A DNA stretch of 58,739 nt from assembly GCA_017551705.1 (NCBI GenBank), contig JAFZLA010000059.1, forward strand, positions 1 to 58,739, read 5' to 3'. The notes under the pieces were generated by a model that was not told the origin of the DNA, made no database searches, and saw only the letters and a list, made by a program, of their open reading frames with translations. The stretch is from Treponema sp. (GTDB lineage Bacteria > Spirochaetota > Spirochaetia > Treponematales > Treponemataceae). Made by a program: the position numbers and the translations under genes. This document shows positions 44,201 through 51,920 of the stretch, piece by piece. The stretch's first letter is position 1; every line of letters starts with the position of its first letter.

Positions 44201-45858
44201 GCGGAAAACTGTCAAAATATTCAAGCGAAGACGGATATCTTACTGTCCCTGAAGTCTCTGTTCTTGACCTTGACTCAGACATGGTTTGTCTTTCGGCTTG
44301 CGACACAGGACTTGGAGAAGTTCGCTCTGGTGATGGAATTGTAGGTCTGTCTCGCGGTTTTATGGTTGCAGGCGCCAAAAATGTAGGCGTGAGTCTTTGG
44401 GAGGTCGACGACGAAGCGACTTCTGACTTTATGGTTCGTATGTATAAAAAGCGCAAGGAGGGCTTGGAGTATGCGGACGCTTATAGAGCTGTAAAGGAAG
44501 ATTTTAGAAAAGACGGTCGCTGGTCTCATCCATTTTATTGGGCCGCTTTCACTTTGTACGGCGGCGGCTTGAAATCTGGGTCGATGATGGCAAGCTCTGC
44601 TTTATCTAACAATCCAAAGTTTAAGAAAGCTGAAGAAAATCTTAAGCTTGGCAAGGCTGCTGAAGAAAAAAAGGATTACGCCAAAGCTCTTTCATGTTAT
44701 GCTTTTGCTGCAGATGTTGGATTACCAGAAGCGCAGTATTGTCTTGGCGTGTTGTACGATTATGGCAGGGGAACGTCAAAAAATCATGAGCTTGCAAATT
44801 CTTGGTATGAAAAAGCCTGTGAGCAAGGACATATCAGGGCTGCGGTTGATCTTGGATACAATTATAGAAATGGCATAGGAATAGAGAAAGACTATGACAA
44901 AGCCAACGAATTGTTTTTAAGCGCCGCGAACCAAGCGGGGGATTCCGAAGCCCAGTTTTATATGGGCGTGGCTTATGATTTTGGCTATGGGGTCCAAAAG
45001 GACGATGTAAAAGCTTGTGAATGGTATAAAAAGTCGGCTGATCAGGATAATAAGTATGCTTTATACAATTTGGCGAAGAATTATGAAAAAGGGTTGGGGG
45101 TTTCTCAAGATTACGCTCAGGCTTTAGCTTTGTATGAAAGAGCCGCCGCGCAAAATTATTCTGACGCCCAATGCAGCATCGGATACTTTTTTGATAAAGG
45201 ATATGGTGTTGAGCAAAGCGATGCCAAAGCTTTTGACTGGTATGAAAGAGCGGCGAGGAACGGGAATAAAGTAGCTCAATTCAACCTTGGCGTAATGTAT
45301 GAGACAGGGCGAGGATGCGCAAAGTCAATTTCGGACGCAAGGAACTGGTATAAAAAATCTGCAGACCAAGGATATGAAAGCGCGAAAAAAGCGTTGGCGC
45401 GTTTGGACGGGGTTTCGGCAAGCGCGGGCGGGAGGTGGCTGTTCCCTTTGTATGGCTGTGAGCTCGGAAAGACGACTGTGGAAGAATTGGCAAGGAAAGG
45501 AAAGAAAGACCCTAAGTACAAGTGTTATGAAATAAATGGCCAGAACTTTTGGTTTTTTGGCGGAAAAGTCTTTGACTCAATGTATATTACAAAATATGGT
45601 TGGATTCCTGAGTGGAAGCAAATTGGCTATAATCCAGAACTTTCGTATGAAGGTTGGATTTCGTTCTTAAAGAGTGTTGGCTACACTGTAACGATACAAG
45701 AGGCGCCGTCTGTTCAGAAGGGGTCTTTTGCGGCAAAAATTTCGGCGTCAAAATCAACGCCTATAAAACACGAATTGAGATTAAACTTTAATTATTCAAA
45801 TAAAACAAAGACTTCGGATTCGGGCACTTTGTATAGCCTTAATGTTGATTTGCGTTAA
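41239..45858 (+). CDS. Exported TPR-CHAT-Sel1 protein
   Basis: A 1539-residue protein with a signal peptide ending near VWA. TPRs span about 80-540 (ADVLRSIGLEYSAAGNYAESIEFHKKALE style). A coiled linker leads to a CHAT protease domain at about 687-1111, with His 969 (FACHGYF) and Cys 1021 (LSACDTGLG). Sel1 repeats follow at about 1145-1390 (AQYCLGVLYDYGRGTSKN style, seven or so). A C-terminal domain (1395-1539, WLFPLYGCELGKTTVEELA) is not recognised. CHAT is a caspase-like fold; cytosolic forms act in gasdermin and type III-E CRISPR pathways, but this one is exported. GGAGG precedes the ATG. Confidence 0.88.
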   Translation: MKRILFVALAMMCAVEVWAGLNVGDGKKNASTPSSTARSAGQNSELDRKISVLKSDDFSESLDWLNQLEKELKSHYKEDDFLFTIIYHRKANIYSSEYQYDKSIAERKKIVDILEKKADQDKNIADVLRSIGLEYSAAGNYAESIEFHKKALELYKRLFGDYHIDTASEYNNLASEYSELDKFDEAEKCYERLLDIIQKIDGANSVDVAVTLGNVGVLFNKKGDYAKAIEYWSAALTLLEKSAPNSSFVANCYESLATNYSCVGDYDKATAYSLKALDLAEKSYGADNPETRHFYLSHACNIFEDARINANASELNKALAYYSKALAISLKYKFYDDTFRITCQEYAALLMEFGPGGWAEELALRDISSAEYKKIVDGLVKVINDSLPAEQAKFFYPEYNGAKKINDGARLFYNFALYIRQNVGGVKEDNVIAEIYHCIAVSYARDGDTAKAREFNKKSLEIKKKLFGEFHPECAGIYYDEGYEAYNSGNKKAAVVEWKKVLKSYENSQNHSLTIDRAKDFLFYDCGDKSFTGQTITAALASAEKSRLDSDANKSFIMKKVLPVYYYAVKFSVEQKSAPKVFEYSEQMRSRAFLDQMGIEEALKLKGISDSQKENVRLLLGEINSAKRDLEKQNSIPLADRDARVSAEAARKLSESEKKLSELENEISKKIPKYAQLRNPQVVSAAQAQAWCSSNRAIVEYVLWSDDYSGAGNEKSAKDSYCIILSKTGVKALKLDSAFDYSSCVNALREKIISCADEKTFEKERNELYARICEPIVSNLPKGINELLIVPDGNLAFLPFDILRKSPSGKDFGEFYSIELSPSVSISYLIDKTSKKMGKALAFGGAWYDNRLSEAQHRKMFENAASSVKNNSRKIQMVNIGTENLSASKKDYVESVIAKIGIGGYLASLGANWSNLPGTLQEVQMIKTNVFEDNSIVLRTQDQVTESDVKKLSDSGQLSKYPILHFACHGYFDEYVPEVCSLVFSEVCGKLSKYSSEDGYLTVPEVSVLDLDSDMVCLSACDTGLGEVRSGDGIVGLSRGFMVAGAKNVGVSLWEVDDEATSDFMVRMYKKRKEGLEYADAYRAVKEDFRKDGRWSHPFYWAAFTLYGGGLKSGSMMASSALSNNPKFKKAEENLKLGKAAEEKKDYAKALSCYAFAADVGLPEAQYCLGVLYDYGRGTSKNHELANSWYEKACEQGHIRAAVDLGYNYRNGIGIEKDYDKANELFLSAANQAGDSEAQFYMGVAYDFGYGVQKDDVKACEWYKKSADQDNKYALYNLAKNYEKGLGVSQDYAQALALYERAAAQNYSDAQCSIGYFFDKGYGVEQSDAKAFDWYERAARNGNKVAQFNLGVMYETGRGCAKSISDARNWYKKSADQGYESAKKALARLDGVSASAGGRWLFPLYGCELGKTTVEELARKGKKDPKYKCYEINGQNFWFFGGKVFDSMYITKYGWIPEWKQIGYNPELSYEGWISFLKSVGYTVTIQEAPSVQKGSFAAKISASKSTPIKHELRLNFNYSNKTKTSDSGTLYSLNVDLR

Positions 45859-45890
45859 AATAATTGTTGGGAATGAAGGGGGTAATTGTT

Positions 45891-46421
45891 ATGAAAACTA
45901 AAAATTTATTTGCCGTGTTAACATCGTTTCTTCTCTTCTTGTCGCTTTTTTCTTGCTCAAAGAAGGTTCAGCAAGAAGAAGAATATGTCGAGCCAAAAAC
46001 TCCTTTGGAGTCGCTGATAGAAGAGGCGGAGATAGGCAGGAAGAAGGCGCAGTATAAACTGGGCTGCGTGTATTTTTTTGAGACTGACGCAAAAAAGTAC
46101 CGCGCCCAGCTTGACGTTCAAAAGGCGATTTATTGGCTCCAAAAAGCGGGCGAGCAAAACCATGCAGAGGCTCTTTGCCTTTTGGGGCAAATCTACTTGC
46201 AAAAGACTTGGGTGCCGCGCGATTACGGCAAGGCTTTTGAATGTTTGACAAAGGCGTCCGATCTTGGGAACGCTTACGCGCAATTCAAATTGGGGCAAAT
46301 GTACGAGTCGGGTTCCGGCGTAAAGGAAGACGACAAGAAGGCTTTGGAACTTTTTAAGAAGGCCGCCGAGGGTGGGGTTGAAGAAGCCGCCGCTTATGTC
46401 AGAATAATGGAAAAAAAATGA
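45891..46421 (+). CDS. Sel1-repeat lipoprotein
   Basis: A 176-residue protein with a lipoprotein signal ending in LFSC (Cys 22). At least three Sel1 repeats follow (AQYKLGCVYFFE, ALCLLGQIYLQK, AQFKLGQMYESGSG). The repeats resemble those of the CHAT protein 32 bases upstream, so the two probably work together or share a partner. The start at 45891 has a GGGGG-rich site upstream and gives a proper signal; the TTG at 45864 would not. It is the last gene of this block. Confidence 0.8.
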   Translation: MKTKNLFAVLTSFLLFLSLFSCSKKVQQEEEYVEPKTPLESLIEEAEIGRKKAQYKLGCVYFFETDAKKYRAQLDVQKAIYWLQKAGEQNHAEALCLLGQIYLQKTWVPRDYGKAFECLTKASDLGNAYAQFKLGQMYESGSGVKEDDKKALELFKKAAEGGVEEAAAYVRIMEKK

Positions 46422-46484
46422 CGGTCCTTTCTCTAGCAAAAACGCGCGAAGTGTGATAGAATAAAAACGCTTAACGAGGAAAAT

Positions 46485-47231
46485 ATGGCTGCAATTAAAA
46501 ATAATTCGACAAAAAGAATCGCGCTGACTCCGACTCCGCACAACGCGGCAAAGAAGGGGCAGATAGCGCCGACTGTGTTGCTGCCAGGCGACCCTGACCG
46601 CGCCGAATGGATAGCCAAGATTTTTTTGAACAACGCAAAGCTTGTCACCGACATTCGCGGAATCAAGGGCTATACTGGAATTTGGAATTCTAAGCCGGTC
46701 ACGGTTATGGCGAGCGGAATGGGCGCGGGCTCGGCGGGCATTTACATTTACGAGCTTTACAATTTTTACGACGTTCAGTCTATAATAAGAATCGGAACTT
46801 CCGCCTCCCTCAATAAAGAAGTGAAGGCCGGCGACATGGTCTTTGCCATGACAGCCTCAACCGATTCAAACTACGCCGACCAGTACGGACTTAAAGGCCG
46901 GCTTTCTCCTGCGGCGGATTTTGGGCTTTTGCAAAAGGCGGATGCCTTTGCGCAAAAGAACAAGCTGCGACATTTTGTCGGCCCGATATTTTCAAGCGAC
47001 AACTTTAGCGCCTACAACGCTATGGGCGACCAAGTGTGGGAGTCGTGGGCAAAGATGGGCTGCGTGGCGCAAGACATGGAAACATATTGCTTGTATTGCC
47101 AAGCCGCATACGCGCAAAAAAAGGCGCTTTCGATTTTGACTTGCGTTTATAGCAAGATAACAAAAAAGCTTCTTCCGTCAGACGCAAAGACCCTTACGCC
47201 GATGGTTCAAACCGCGCTCGCTCTTGTCTAA
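46485..47231 (+). CDS. deoD: DeoD-type purine nucleoside phosphorylase, divergent active site
   Basis: A 248-residue enzyme. TPHNAAKKGQIAPTVLLPGDPDRAE is the DeoD N-terminus (phosphate site GDPDRA), RIGTSASL binds phosphate, and AQDMETYCLY holds the ribose-binding Met-Glu. In E. coli DeoD the catalytic Asp 204 lies in VSDHI; the aligned stretch here is CVYSKI, so the Asp is replaced by Ser. The base specificity or rate may differ. A GAGG site precedes the ATG. The end overlaps a convergent MATE gene by 38 bases. Confidence 0.85.
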   Translation: MAAIKNNSTKRIALTPTPHNAAKKGQIAPTVLLPGDPDRAEWIAKIFLNNAKLVTDIRGIKGYTGIWNSKPVTVMASGMGAGSAGIYIYELYNFYDVQSIIRIGTSASLNKEVKAGDMVFAMTASTDSNYADQYGLKGRLSPAADFGLLQKADAFAQKNKLRHFVGPIFSSDNFSAYNAMGDQVWESWAKMGCVAQDMETYCLYCQAAYAQKKALSILTCVYSKITKKLLPSDAKTLTPMVQTALALV

Positions 47232-48552
47232 AGGCGCGCGCCAAAAATAACGCCAGCGCGATTGAGGTTATTATCCATGAGGCGGGGTAGGTCAGCAAAA
47301 GCCAGCGCGTCGTGTGGAAGCGTGGCGTTTGGAAGGCGGTAAAAATCCACAGGATGCGCGTTCCGCACGCGCCAAGCAAAACCACAAGCGCCGAAACCGC
47401 GGCGTGTCCCAGTCCCCGCAAATTAGTCGAAAGACAGTCCATGATTCCGCACAGGCAATAAGGCGCGCAAAGACAGCCAAGACGAACCACGCCTTCTTCT
47501 ATGGCGGCGGCGTTTGTCGTGTAAACAAAAAGCAGCGGCCGAGCCAAAATGTATGTTCCCATGCCAAGGACAAGGCCTACGGCGGCTGAAAAAAGCGAGC
47601 CTTGTATTATCGTCTTTTTTATTCTGGAGAAATTTCCGGCTCCAAAGTTTTGGCTTGTAAAGCTCATCGCCGCCTGCGAGACCGCCGCCATGCTTACCCA
47701 AGTAAAGTTTTCCAAGTTGCTTGCCGCCGCGTTGCCCGCCATGACGACCGGACCAAAAGAATTTACCGCGGCTTGTATCACCATGTTGGAGATGGAAAAC
47801 AGGGAGCATTGGATCGCGCCTGGAATTCCCACGCGCAAAATTGAGGCCGTTATGTCCCTCTTCAATTTGATTTTTTTAACTTCAAGCTTGAACTCGTCCT
47901 TTTCCAGCGCAAGGCATCCATAAATTAGGAACGTCGAAATGTATTGCGAAATCGTTGTCGCAAGTCCTACGCCCGCCACGTCCATTTTTAGCGGAATTAC
48001 AAAAATTAAATTCATTATGACGTTGGCCGCGCCGGAGACTATCAAAAAGTAAAGCGGGCGCTTGGTGTCGCCCTTAGCCCGCAGAATCCCCGCGCCAAAA
48101 TTGTAGAGCGCGATCGCTGGAATTCCTGGTATGAGCCAATACATGTAAGTCAGCGAAAGGCCAAAAACTTCGGTCGGCGTTTGCAGCGTGCGCAAAATGT
48201 ATGGGATTGCATGCCACATCGCGGCGGTAACGGCAAGGCCAAGCAAAAGCGCGAGAGATGTGGCCACGTGGACAACATCGTTTACGGCGGCCTTTTTTCC
48301 GGCCCCGATGTTCTTTCCGGCAAGGACTGTGGCGCCGCTTCCAAGGTGCATGAATACAAGCGCGCAAAGGCTCAAAATTACCGACACCGCTCCCACGGCT
48401 GCAAGAGAATTGCTTGATCCAAAGCGGCCGATGACGATTATGTCCGCCGCGTTGAACAAAAGCTGCAACACGCTTGAAAATATCAATGGCAATGAAAAGC
48501 GGACGAGCCCCTTGATGATTGACCCGTCCAACATATTGATGGAATTGTTCAT
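47194..48552 (-). CDS. MATE-family transporter
   Basis: A 452-residue pump with about twelve membrane segments (NAADIIVIGRFGSSNSLAAVGAVS near the N-terminus is typical of the MATE/DinF group). It expels drugs or metabolites by sodium or proton exchange. It follows the flavin-reductase-like gene after 23 bases without a clear SD. Its 3' end overlaps the 3' end of deoD by 38 bases on the opposite strand. The sequence is unlike the MATE protein at 12291. Confidence 0.9.
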   Translation of the reverse strand: MNNSINMLDGSIIKGLVRFSLPLIFSSVLQLLFNAADIIVIGRFGSSNSLAAVGAVSVILSLCALVFMHLGSGATVLAGKNIGAGKKAAVNDVVHVATSLALLLGLAVTAAMWHAIPYILRTLQTPTEVFGLSLTYMYWLIPGIPAIALYNFGAGILRAKGDTKRPLYFLIVSGAANVIMNLIFVIPLKMDVAGVGLATTISQYISTFLIYGCLALEKDEFKLEVKKIKLKRDITASILRVGIPGAIQCSLFSISNMVIQAAVNSFGPVVMAGNAAASNLENFTWVSMAAVSQAAMSFTSQNFGAGNFSRIKKTIIQGSLFSAAVGLVLGMGTYILARPLLFVYTTNAAAIEEGVVRLGCLCAPYCLCGIMDCLSTNLRGLGHAAVSALVVLLGACGTRILWIFTAFQTPRFHTTRWLLLTYPASWIITSIALALFLARAFRQERARFEPSA

Positions 48553-48575
48553 TAAAAGTTTTTTTGCGCCCCGCG

Positions 48576-49127
48576 CTATGCCAAGTCCTTTCCGTCGCTA
48601 AAAGCGTTTCCAACACGGCCGCCAAATTCAAAGTAGCCGTGGCTGGCTGTATCGTAAATTATAGGATGGTATTTGTCAAGGTCAACCTTGCCTTCCGCGT
48701 CCAAGATTTTTTCGTCGGCAACGATGTTTACGATTTGGAAAAGATATTTTTCGCCGTCGACAATTTTTAGCAAGCGGCATTCCAGAGTTAGCGGAAAGAC
48801 GTCAAAAAGCGGCGCGTTGACGTTGGCGCTCTTTGTGACCTTCCAGCCGGCCTTTTTTATTTTGTCGGGCTCTTTGTTGGCCGAGACAAGGCCCACGTAG
48901 TCGCAAGCCTTTACGGTTTCAACCGTTCCAAAGGCGATTGTGGCTTCTTTTGTCAGCGCCAAATTTTCTGTCGTCTTGTGCTTTCCAAGGCAAACCCAAA
49001 CTTGGTTGTCGTCGGCGATTCCGCCCCAAGCCGCGTTCATCGCGTTGGCGTTTCCGTCCTTGTCGTAAGTTCCCAAAATCAAAACCGGCATCGGGAACAT
49101 CATTGTCTTTGCGCCTAAGTCTTTCAT
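48576..49127 (-). CDS. Flavin reductase-like FMN-binding protein
   Basis: A 183-residue protein of the flavin reductase/DIM6-NTAB group. PMPVLILGTYDKDGNANAMNAAW and the later VWVCLGKHKTTENL shape the FMN site; the usual C-terminal GYFEFG motif is also present. It should bind FMN and reduce a small substrate or supply reduced flavin. AAGGAG precedes the ATG. It lies 26 bases after the aldolase gene and 23 before the MATE gene on the same strand, probably one operon. Confidence 0.88.
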   Translation of the reverse strand: MKDLGAKTMMFPMPVLILGTYDKDGNANAMNAAWGGIADDNQVWVCLGKHKTTENLALTKEATIAFGTVETVKACDYVGLVSANKEPDKIKKAGWKVTKSANVNAPLFDVFPLTLECRLLKIVDGEKYLFQIVNIVADEKILDAEGKVDLDKYHPIIYDTASHGYFEFGGRVGNAFSDGKDLA

Positions 49128-49153
49128 AAAAACTCCTTGCGAACCTGCCGCTA

Positions 49154-50131
49154 TTATTCCTGGGAAATGACTTCGTCGTAGAACTTTGAGTAGTCCTGGC
49201 GCTTGTCTTTGCTAAAGGCCATGGCCGCGCGCGGGTGCTGGTTGAGGTAGCCTGTGACCAAGTAGGGAACGTCGTAGCCCCAAACAACCCCGTCCTTTTT
49301 GAGTTGCAGCATGTATTTTTCGATGAACTTGAGAGTCTCATAAAATTTGTATTTGGGATTTTTAAGGAAGGCCAAAAGGTTTTCGATAAAGCAGTTGCCG
49401 GCGCCGCGTCCCATTCCGTTGTATGTGGCGTCGAGCCAGTCAACGCCGTCGCCGCACGCTTCGATTGTGTTGGCAAAGGCCAGCTGCTGGTTGTTGTGCG
49501 CGTGGATTCCAAGCTGCTTGTTGTATTTGGCCGCGTACTCCGAGTAGAGCGCGCAAATGCGCTGCATTTGTTCGGGGAAAATCGAGCCGTAGCTGTCGAC
49601 GATGTAAATGCAGTCCGCGGGCGACTGTCCTATCATATCCAGAGCGACTTTCACGTCGCTTTCTTGCGCGGTGCTTATCGCCATGATGTTGCAGCTGACT
49701 TCGTAGCCCTTCTTTTTGGCGTCTTCGATGATTTCCAAGGCTCCGGGAATTTGGTGAACGTAGCAGGCCACGCGGATCAGGTCGACCGCGCTTTCGCTCT
49801 TTGGGCGAATGTCTTCTTTAAAGTCGCAGCGGCCAACGTCTGCCATTACGGCAAGCTTGACTTTTTTGTCAGCGTTGTCGCCTATGACCTTAAAGATGTC
49901 CTCGTCGTCGCAAAATTTCCATTTGCCAAATTTAGACTTGTCAAAAAGCTTTTTGGAGGCCTTGTAGCCCACTTCCATATAGTCAACGCCTGCGGCTATG
50001 TTTGTCTTGTAGAGTTCCTTTACAAATTCGTCGGTAAACTTAAAATCGTTGACGATTCCGCCGTCGCGCAAGGTCGCGTCAATCACGCGGATTGATTCGC
50101 GCACGCCCATTAAAGCAGATAATTCTTTCAT
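49154..50131 (-). CDS. HMGL/DRE-TIM-type aldolase
   Basis: A 325-residue TIM-barrel enzyme. VIDATLRDGG near residue 20 gives the metal-binding Asp, IHAHNNQQLAFAN the metal-binding His pair, and GMGRGAGN the later loop. These are features of 4-hydroxy-2-oxovalerate aldolases (DmpG-like) and other DRE-TIM lyases. The substrate is probably a 4-hydroxy-2-oxo acid, but no dehydrogenase partner (DmpF) is adjacent. The start at 50131 is set by TTGCAT-17-TAGAAT, ending 7 bases before the ATG; the longer frame from 50167 would contain this promoter. Confidence 0.83.
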   Translation of the reverse strand: MKELSALMGVRESIRVIDATLRDGGIVNDFKFTDEFVKELYKTNIAAGVDYMEVGYKASKKLFDKSKFGKWKFCDDEDIFKVIGDNADKKVKLAVMADVGRCDFKEDIRPKSESAVDLIRVACYVHQIPGALEIIEDAKKKGYEVSCNIMAISTAQESDVKVALDMIGQSPADCIYIVDSYGSIFPEQMQRICALYSEYAAKYNKQLGIHAHNNQQLAFANTIEACGDGVDWLDATYNGMGRGAGNCFIENLLAFLKNPKYKFYETLKFIEKYMLQLKKDGVVWGYDVPYLVTGYLNQHPRAAMAFSKDKRQDYSKFYDEVISQE

Positions 50132-50138
50132 GTCAATG

Positions 50139-50167
50139 ATTCTATCAAAAGAAACACTTTTATGCAA
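50139..50167 (-). promoter_or_regulatory. Leaderless-type promoter of the aldolase gene
   Basis: TTGCAT, 17 bp, TAGAAT on the minus strand, ending 7 bases before the ATG. Confidence 0.75.
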
Positions 50168-50212
50168 GCGTCCGCTCGTATTTTTGTTGGCAAAACCTTA
50201 AGTTTTTGTTCG

Positions 50213-50240
50213 CGCGGTTCCACCGCGTCCTGACGGACGC
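50213..50240 (-). other. Two overlapping hairpins after the permease gene
   Basis: CGCGGT/ACCGCG (50213-50218 with 50222-50227) and GCGTCC/GGACGC (50225-50230 with 50235-50240) share bases, so only one can form. They may end permease transcription, but no T run follows. Confidence 0.35.
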
Positions 50241-50245
50241 TAAAT

Positions 50246-51103
50246 TCACATTTGGAACATTCTTTTTCTTGCCGCTCCGGCCGCGCAAAATAGGACAAAG
50301 GCGGCAAGGTCGGCGGCCACGATTGTGCTTCCTACAGGCGTTCCTGCGACGATAGAAACCAAAAGGCCCGTCACGGAGCAGACGACGCTCAGTATTGCGG
50401 AACATATCGTAACCGACAAAAAGCTTCTAAAAAGCCGCATCGCGCTAAGGGCGGGGAAAATTATCAGGGCGCTTATCAAAAGCGAGCCCACCAAATTCAT
50501 GGCAAGGACTATGATGACGGCGATGATAACCGCCAGCAAAAGATTGTAGGCGCTTGCGTTGGTTCCCGAAGAAGCGGCGAAGTCCTCGTCAAAGGTGACG
50601 GCGAAAATCTTGTTGTAAAAAACGACAAAGACTCCGACAACGACGACAGAAAGAATGGCGCACAAATAAACTTCGCCTTTTGTCAAAGTCAAAATCGACG
50701 TGCTTCCAAAAAGGGTTGAGCAGACGTCGCCGCTCAAATTGGCCGACGCTGAGAACAAGTTGACCAGCAAGTAGCCAAATGCCAGCGCGCTTACGCTTAT
50801 CATCGCAATCGCCGCGTCTCCTTTGATCCGCGTCTTGTTGCCCGCCGCCAAAATTAAAATGGCGCTAAGAATTGTCAGCGGCAAAACCAAGAACATCGTG
50901 TTGCTCAACTTTAAAACCGTCGCGATGGAAAGCGCTCCAAAGGCAACGTGCGAAAGACCGTCTCCGATGAACGAAAAGCGCTTGAGCACCAGCGTCACGC
51001 CCAAGAGCGAAGAGCAGAGCGAAATCAAAACGCCGACTATCAAGGCGTAGCGGACAAAGGGAAAAGAAAAGTAAGTCGAAAATTGTTCGAGCAATTCTGT
51101 CAT
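50246..51103 (-). CDS. ABC-3-type metal permease (ZnuB-like)
   Basis: A 285-residue protein with eight or nine membrane helices, of the ZnuB/MntB family that moves zinc, manganese or iron. GDGLSHVAFGALS near residue 47 and GSLLISALIIFPALSAM near residue 205 are family signatures. It overlaps the ATPase gene by 4 bases. No solute-binding protein gene is beside it. The metal cannot be told from the permease. Confidence 0.9.
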   Translation of the reverse strand: MTELLEQFSTYFSFPFVRYALIVGVLISLCSSLLGVTLVLKRFSFIGDGLSHVAFGALSIATVLKLSNTMFLVLPLTILSAILILAAGNKTRIKGDAAIAMISVSALAFGYLLVNLFSASANLSGDVCSTLFGSTSILTLTKGEVYLCAILSVVVVGVFVVFYNKIFAVTFDEDFAASSGTNASAYNLLLAVIIAVIIVLAMNLVGSLLISALIIFPALSAMRLFRSFLSVTICSAILSVVCSVTGLLVSIVAGTPVGSTIVAADLAAFVLFCAAGAARKRMFQM

Positions 51104-51789
51104 AGGCCGCCTCCGTTTTTGTGGCGGGAAAAATATTCCTCTTTTGTTCCAAAGAAAATGTTGGCGCCAACGTGAAGGATATGCGTGGCGTCCTTTAGGG
51201 CCACGTTTACGTCGTGCGAAATCATTATGACCGAGATGCCGTCGTTTTTGTTGAGGTCTTTTACAAGCCGGTACATTTCTTCGGCGGCGTTGGGGTCAAG
51301 GCCTGTGATGGGCTCGTCAAGCAAAAGCATTTTTTGCGTGGCGCAAAGGGCGCGGGCAAGCAAGACCCGCTGCTGCTGGCCGCCCGAAAGGTCGCGGTAG
51401 CATCTTTTGGCAAGGGCAAGGATTCCAAGCCGCTTCATGTTTTTAAATGCCCTTTGCTTTTCTTCTTTGTTGTAAAAGGGCCGCATGCCTGCCGATGACT
51501 GGCAGCCTGAGATTACGATTTCGAAAACGCTGGCCGGAAAGTCGCGCTGCACTTGCGTTTGCTGGGGCAGGTATCCGATTTGATTTTTTTGCAAGCCGCC
51601 GTCAAAAATTATCGAGCCGTTCAGCGCGCGCTGCAAGCCCAAGATTGTGCGCATCAGCGTGGTCTTTCCGCTGCCGTTCTCTCCGACAATGCAAAGGTAG
51701 TCGCCCGCGTTGACACTAAAGTTTAGGTTTTGAACGAGAATGTTTTTGTTGTAGCCAAGGCAAAGGTCCTTGCATTCCAAAAGCGGCAT
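51100..51789 (-). CDS. ABC metal transporter ATPase (ZnuC-like)
   Basis: A 229-residue ATPase for the permease that follows. Walker A GENGSGKTT, signature LSGGQQQR, Walker B LLLDEP and the switch His (ISHDV) are complete. The start at 51789 gives MPLLECKDLCLGY and is set by TTGACC-17-TATAAT, ending 7 bases upstream; the longer frame from 51825 would run through that promoter. The operon probably answers to metal, but no clear operator is seen. Confidence 0.92.
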   Translation of the reverse strand: MPLLECKDLCLGYNKNILVQNLNFSVNAGDYLCIVGENGSGKTTLMRTILGLQRALNGSIIFDGGLQKNQIGYLPQQTQVQRDFPASVFEIVISGCQSSAGMRPFYNKEEKQRAFKNMKRLGILALAKRCYRDLSGGQQQRVLLARALCATQKMLLLDEPITGLDPNAAEEMYRLVKDLNKNDGISVIMISHDVNVALKDATHILHVGANIFFGTKEEYFSRHKNGGGL

Positions 51790-51796
51790 AAAAAAT

Positions 51797-51825
51797 ATTA
51801 TAGAAGAAAAAGCGCTCTTGGTCAA
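51797..51825 (-). promoter_or_regulatory. Leaderless-type promoter of the znuCB-like operon
   Basis: TTGACC, 17 bp, TATAAT on the minus strand, ending 7 bases before the ATG. Confidence 0.8.
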
Positions 51826-51884
51826 TTCGACGCGCTTTTTGCGCTTTATGCTGTCAACGCGTTTTTTGCGGGCGCGGATTATGG

Positions 51885-51913
51885 TTGCCAGCGAGTGTTT
51901 GTTGCGCTAAAAT
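51885..51913 (+). promoter_or_regulatory. Leaderless-type promoter of the small exported protein
   Basis: TTGCCA, 17 bp, TAAAAT, ending 7 bases before the ATG at 51921. Confidence 0.75.
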
Positions 51914-51920
51914 TGTATTG

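Noticed and set aside
49235-50095. Reading frame of 286 codons opposite the aldolase gene
   Set aside because: Antisense shadow of a well-recognised enzyme.
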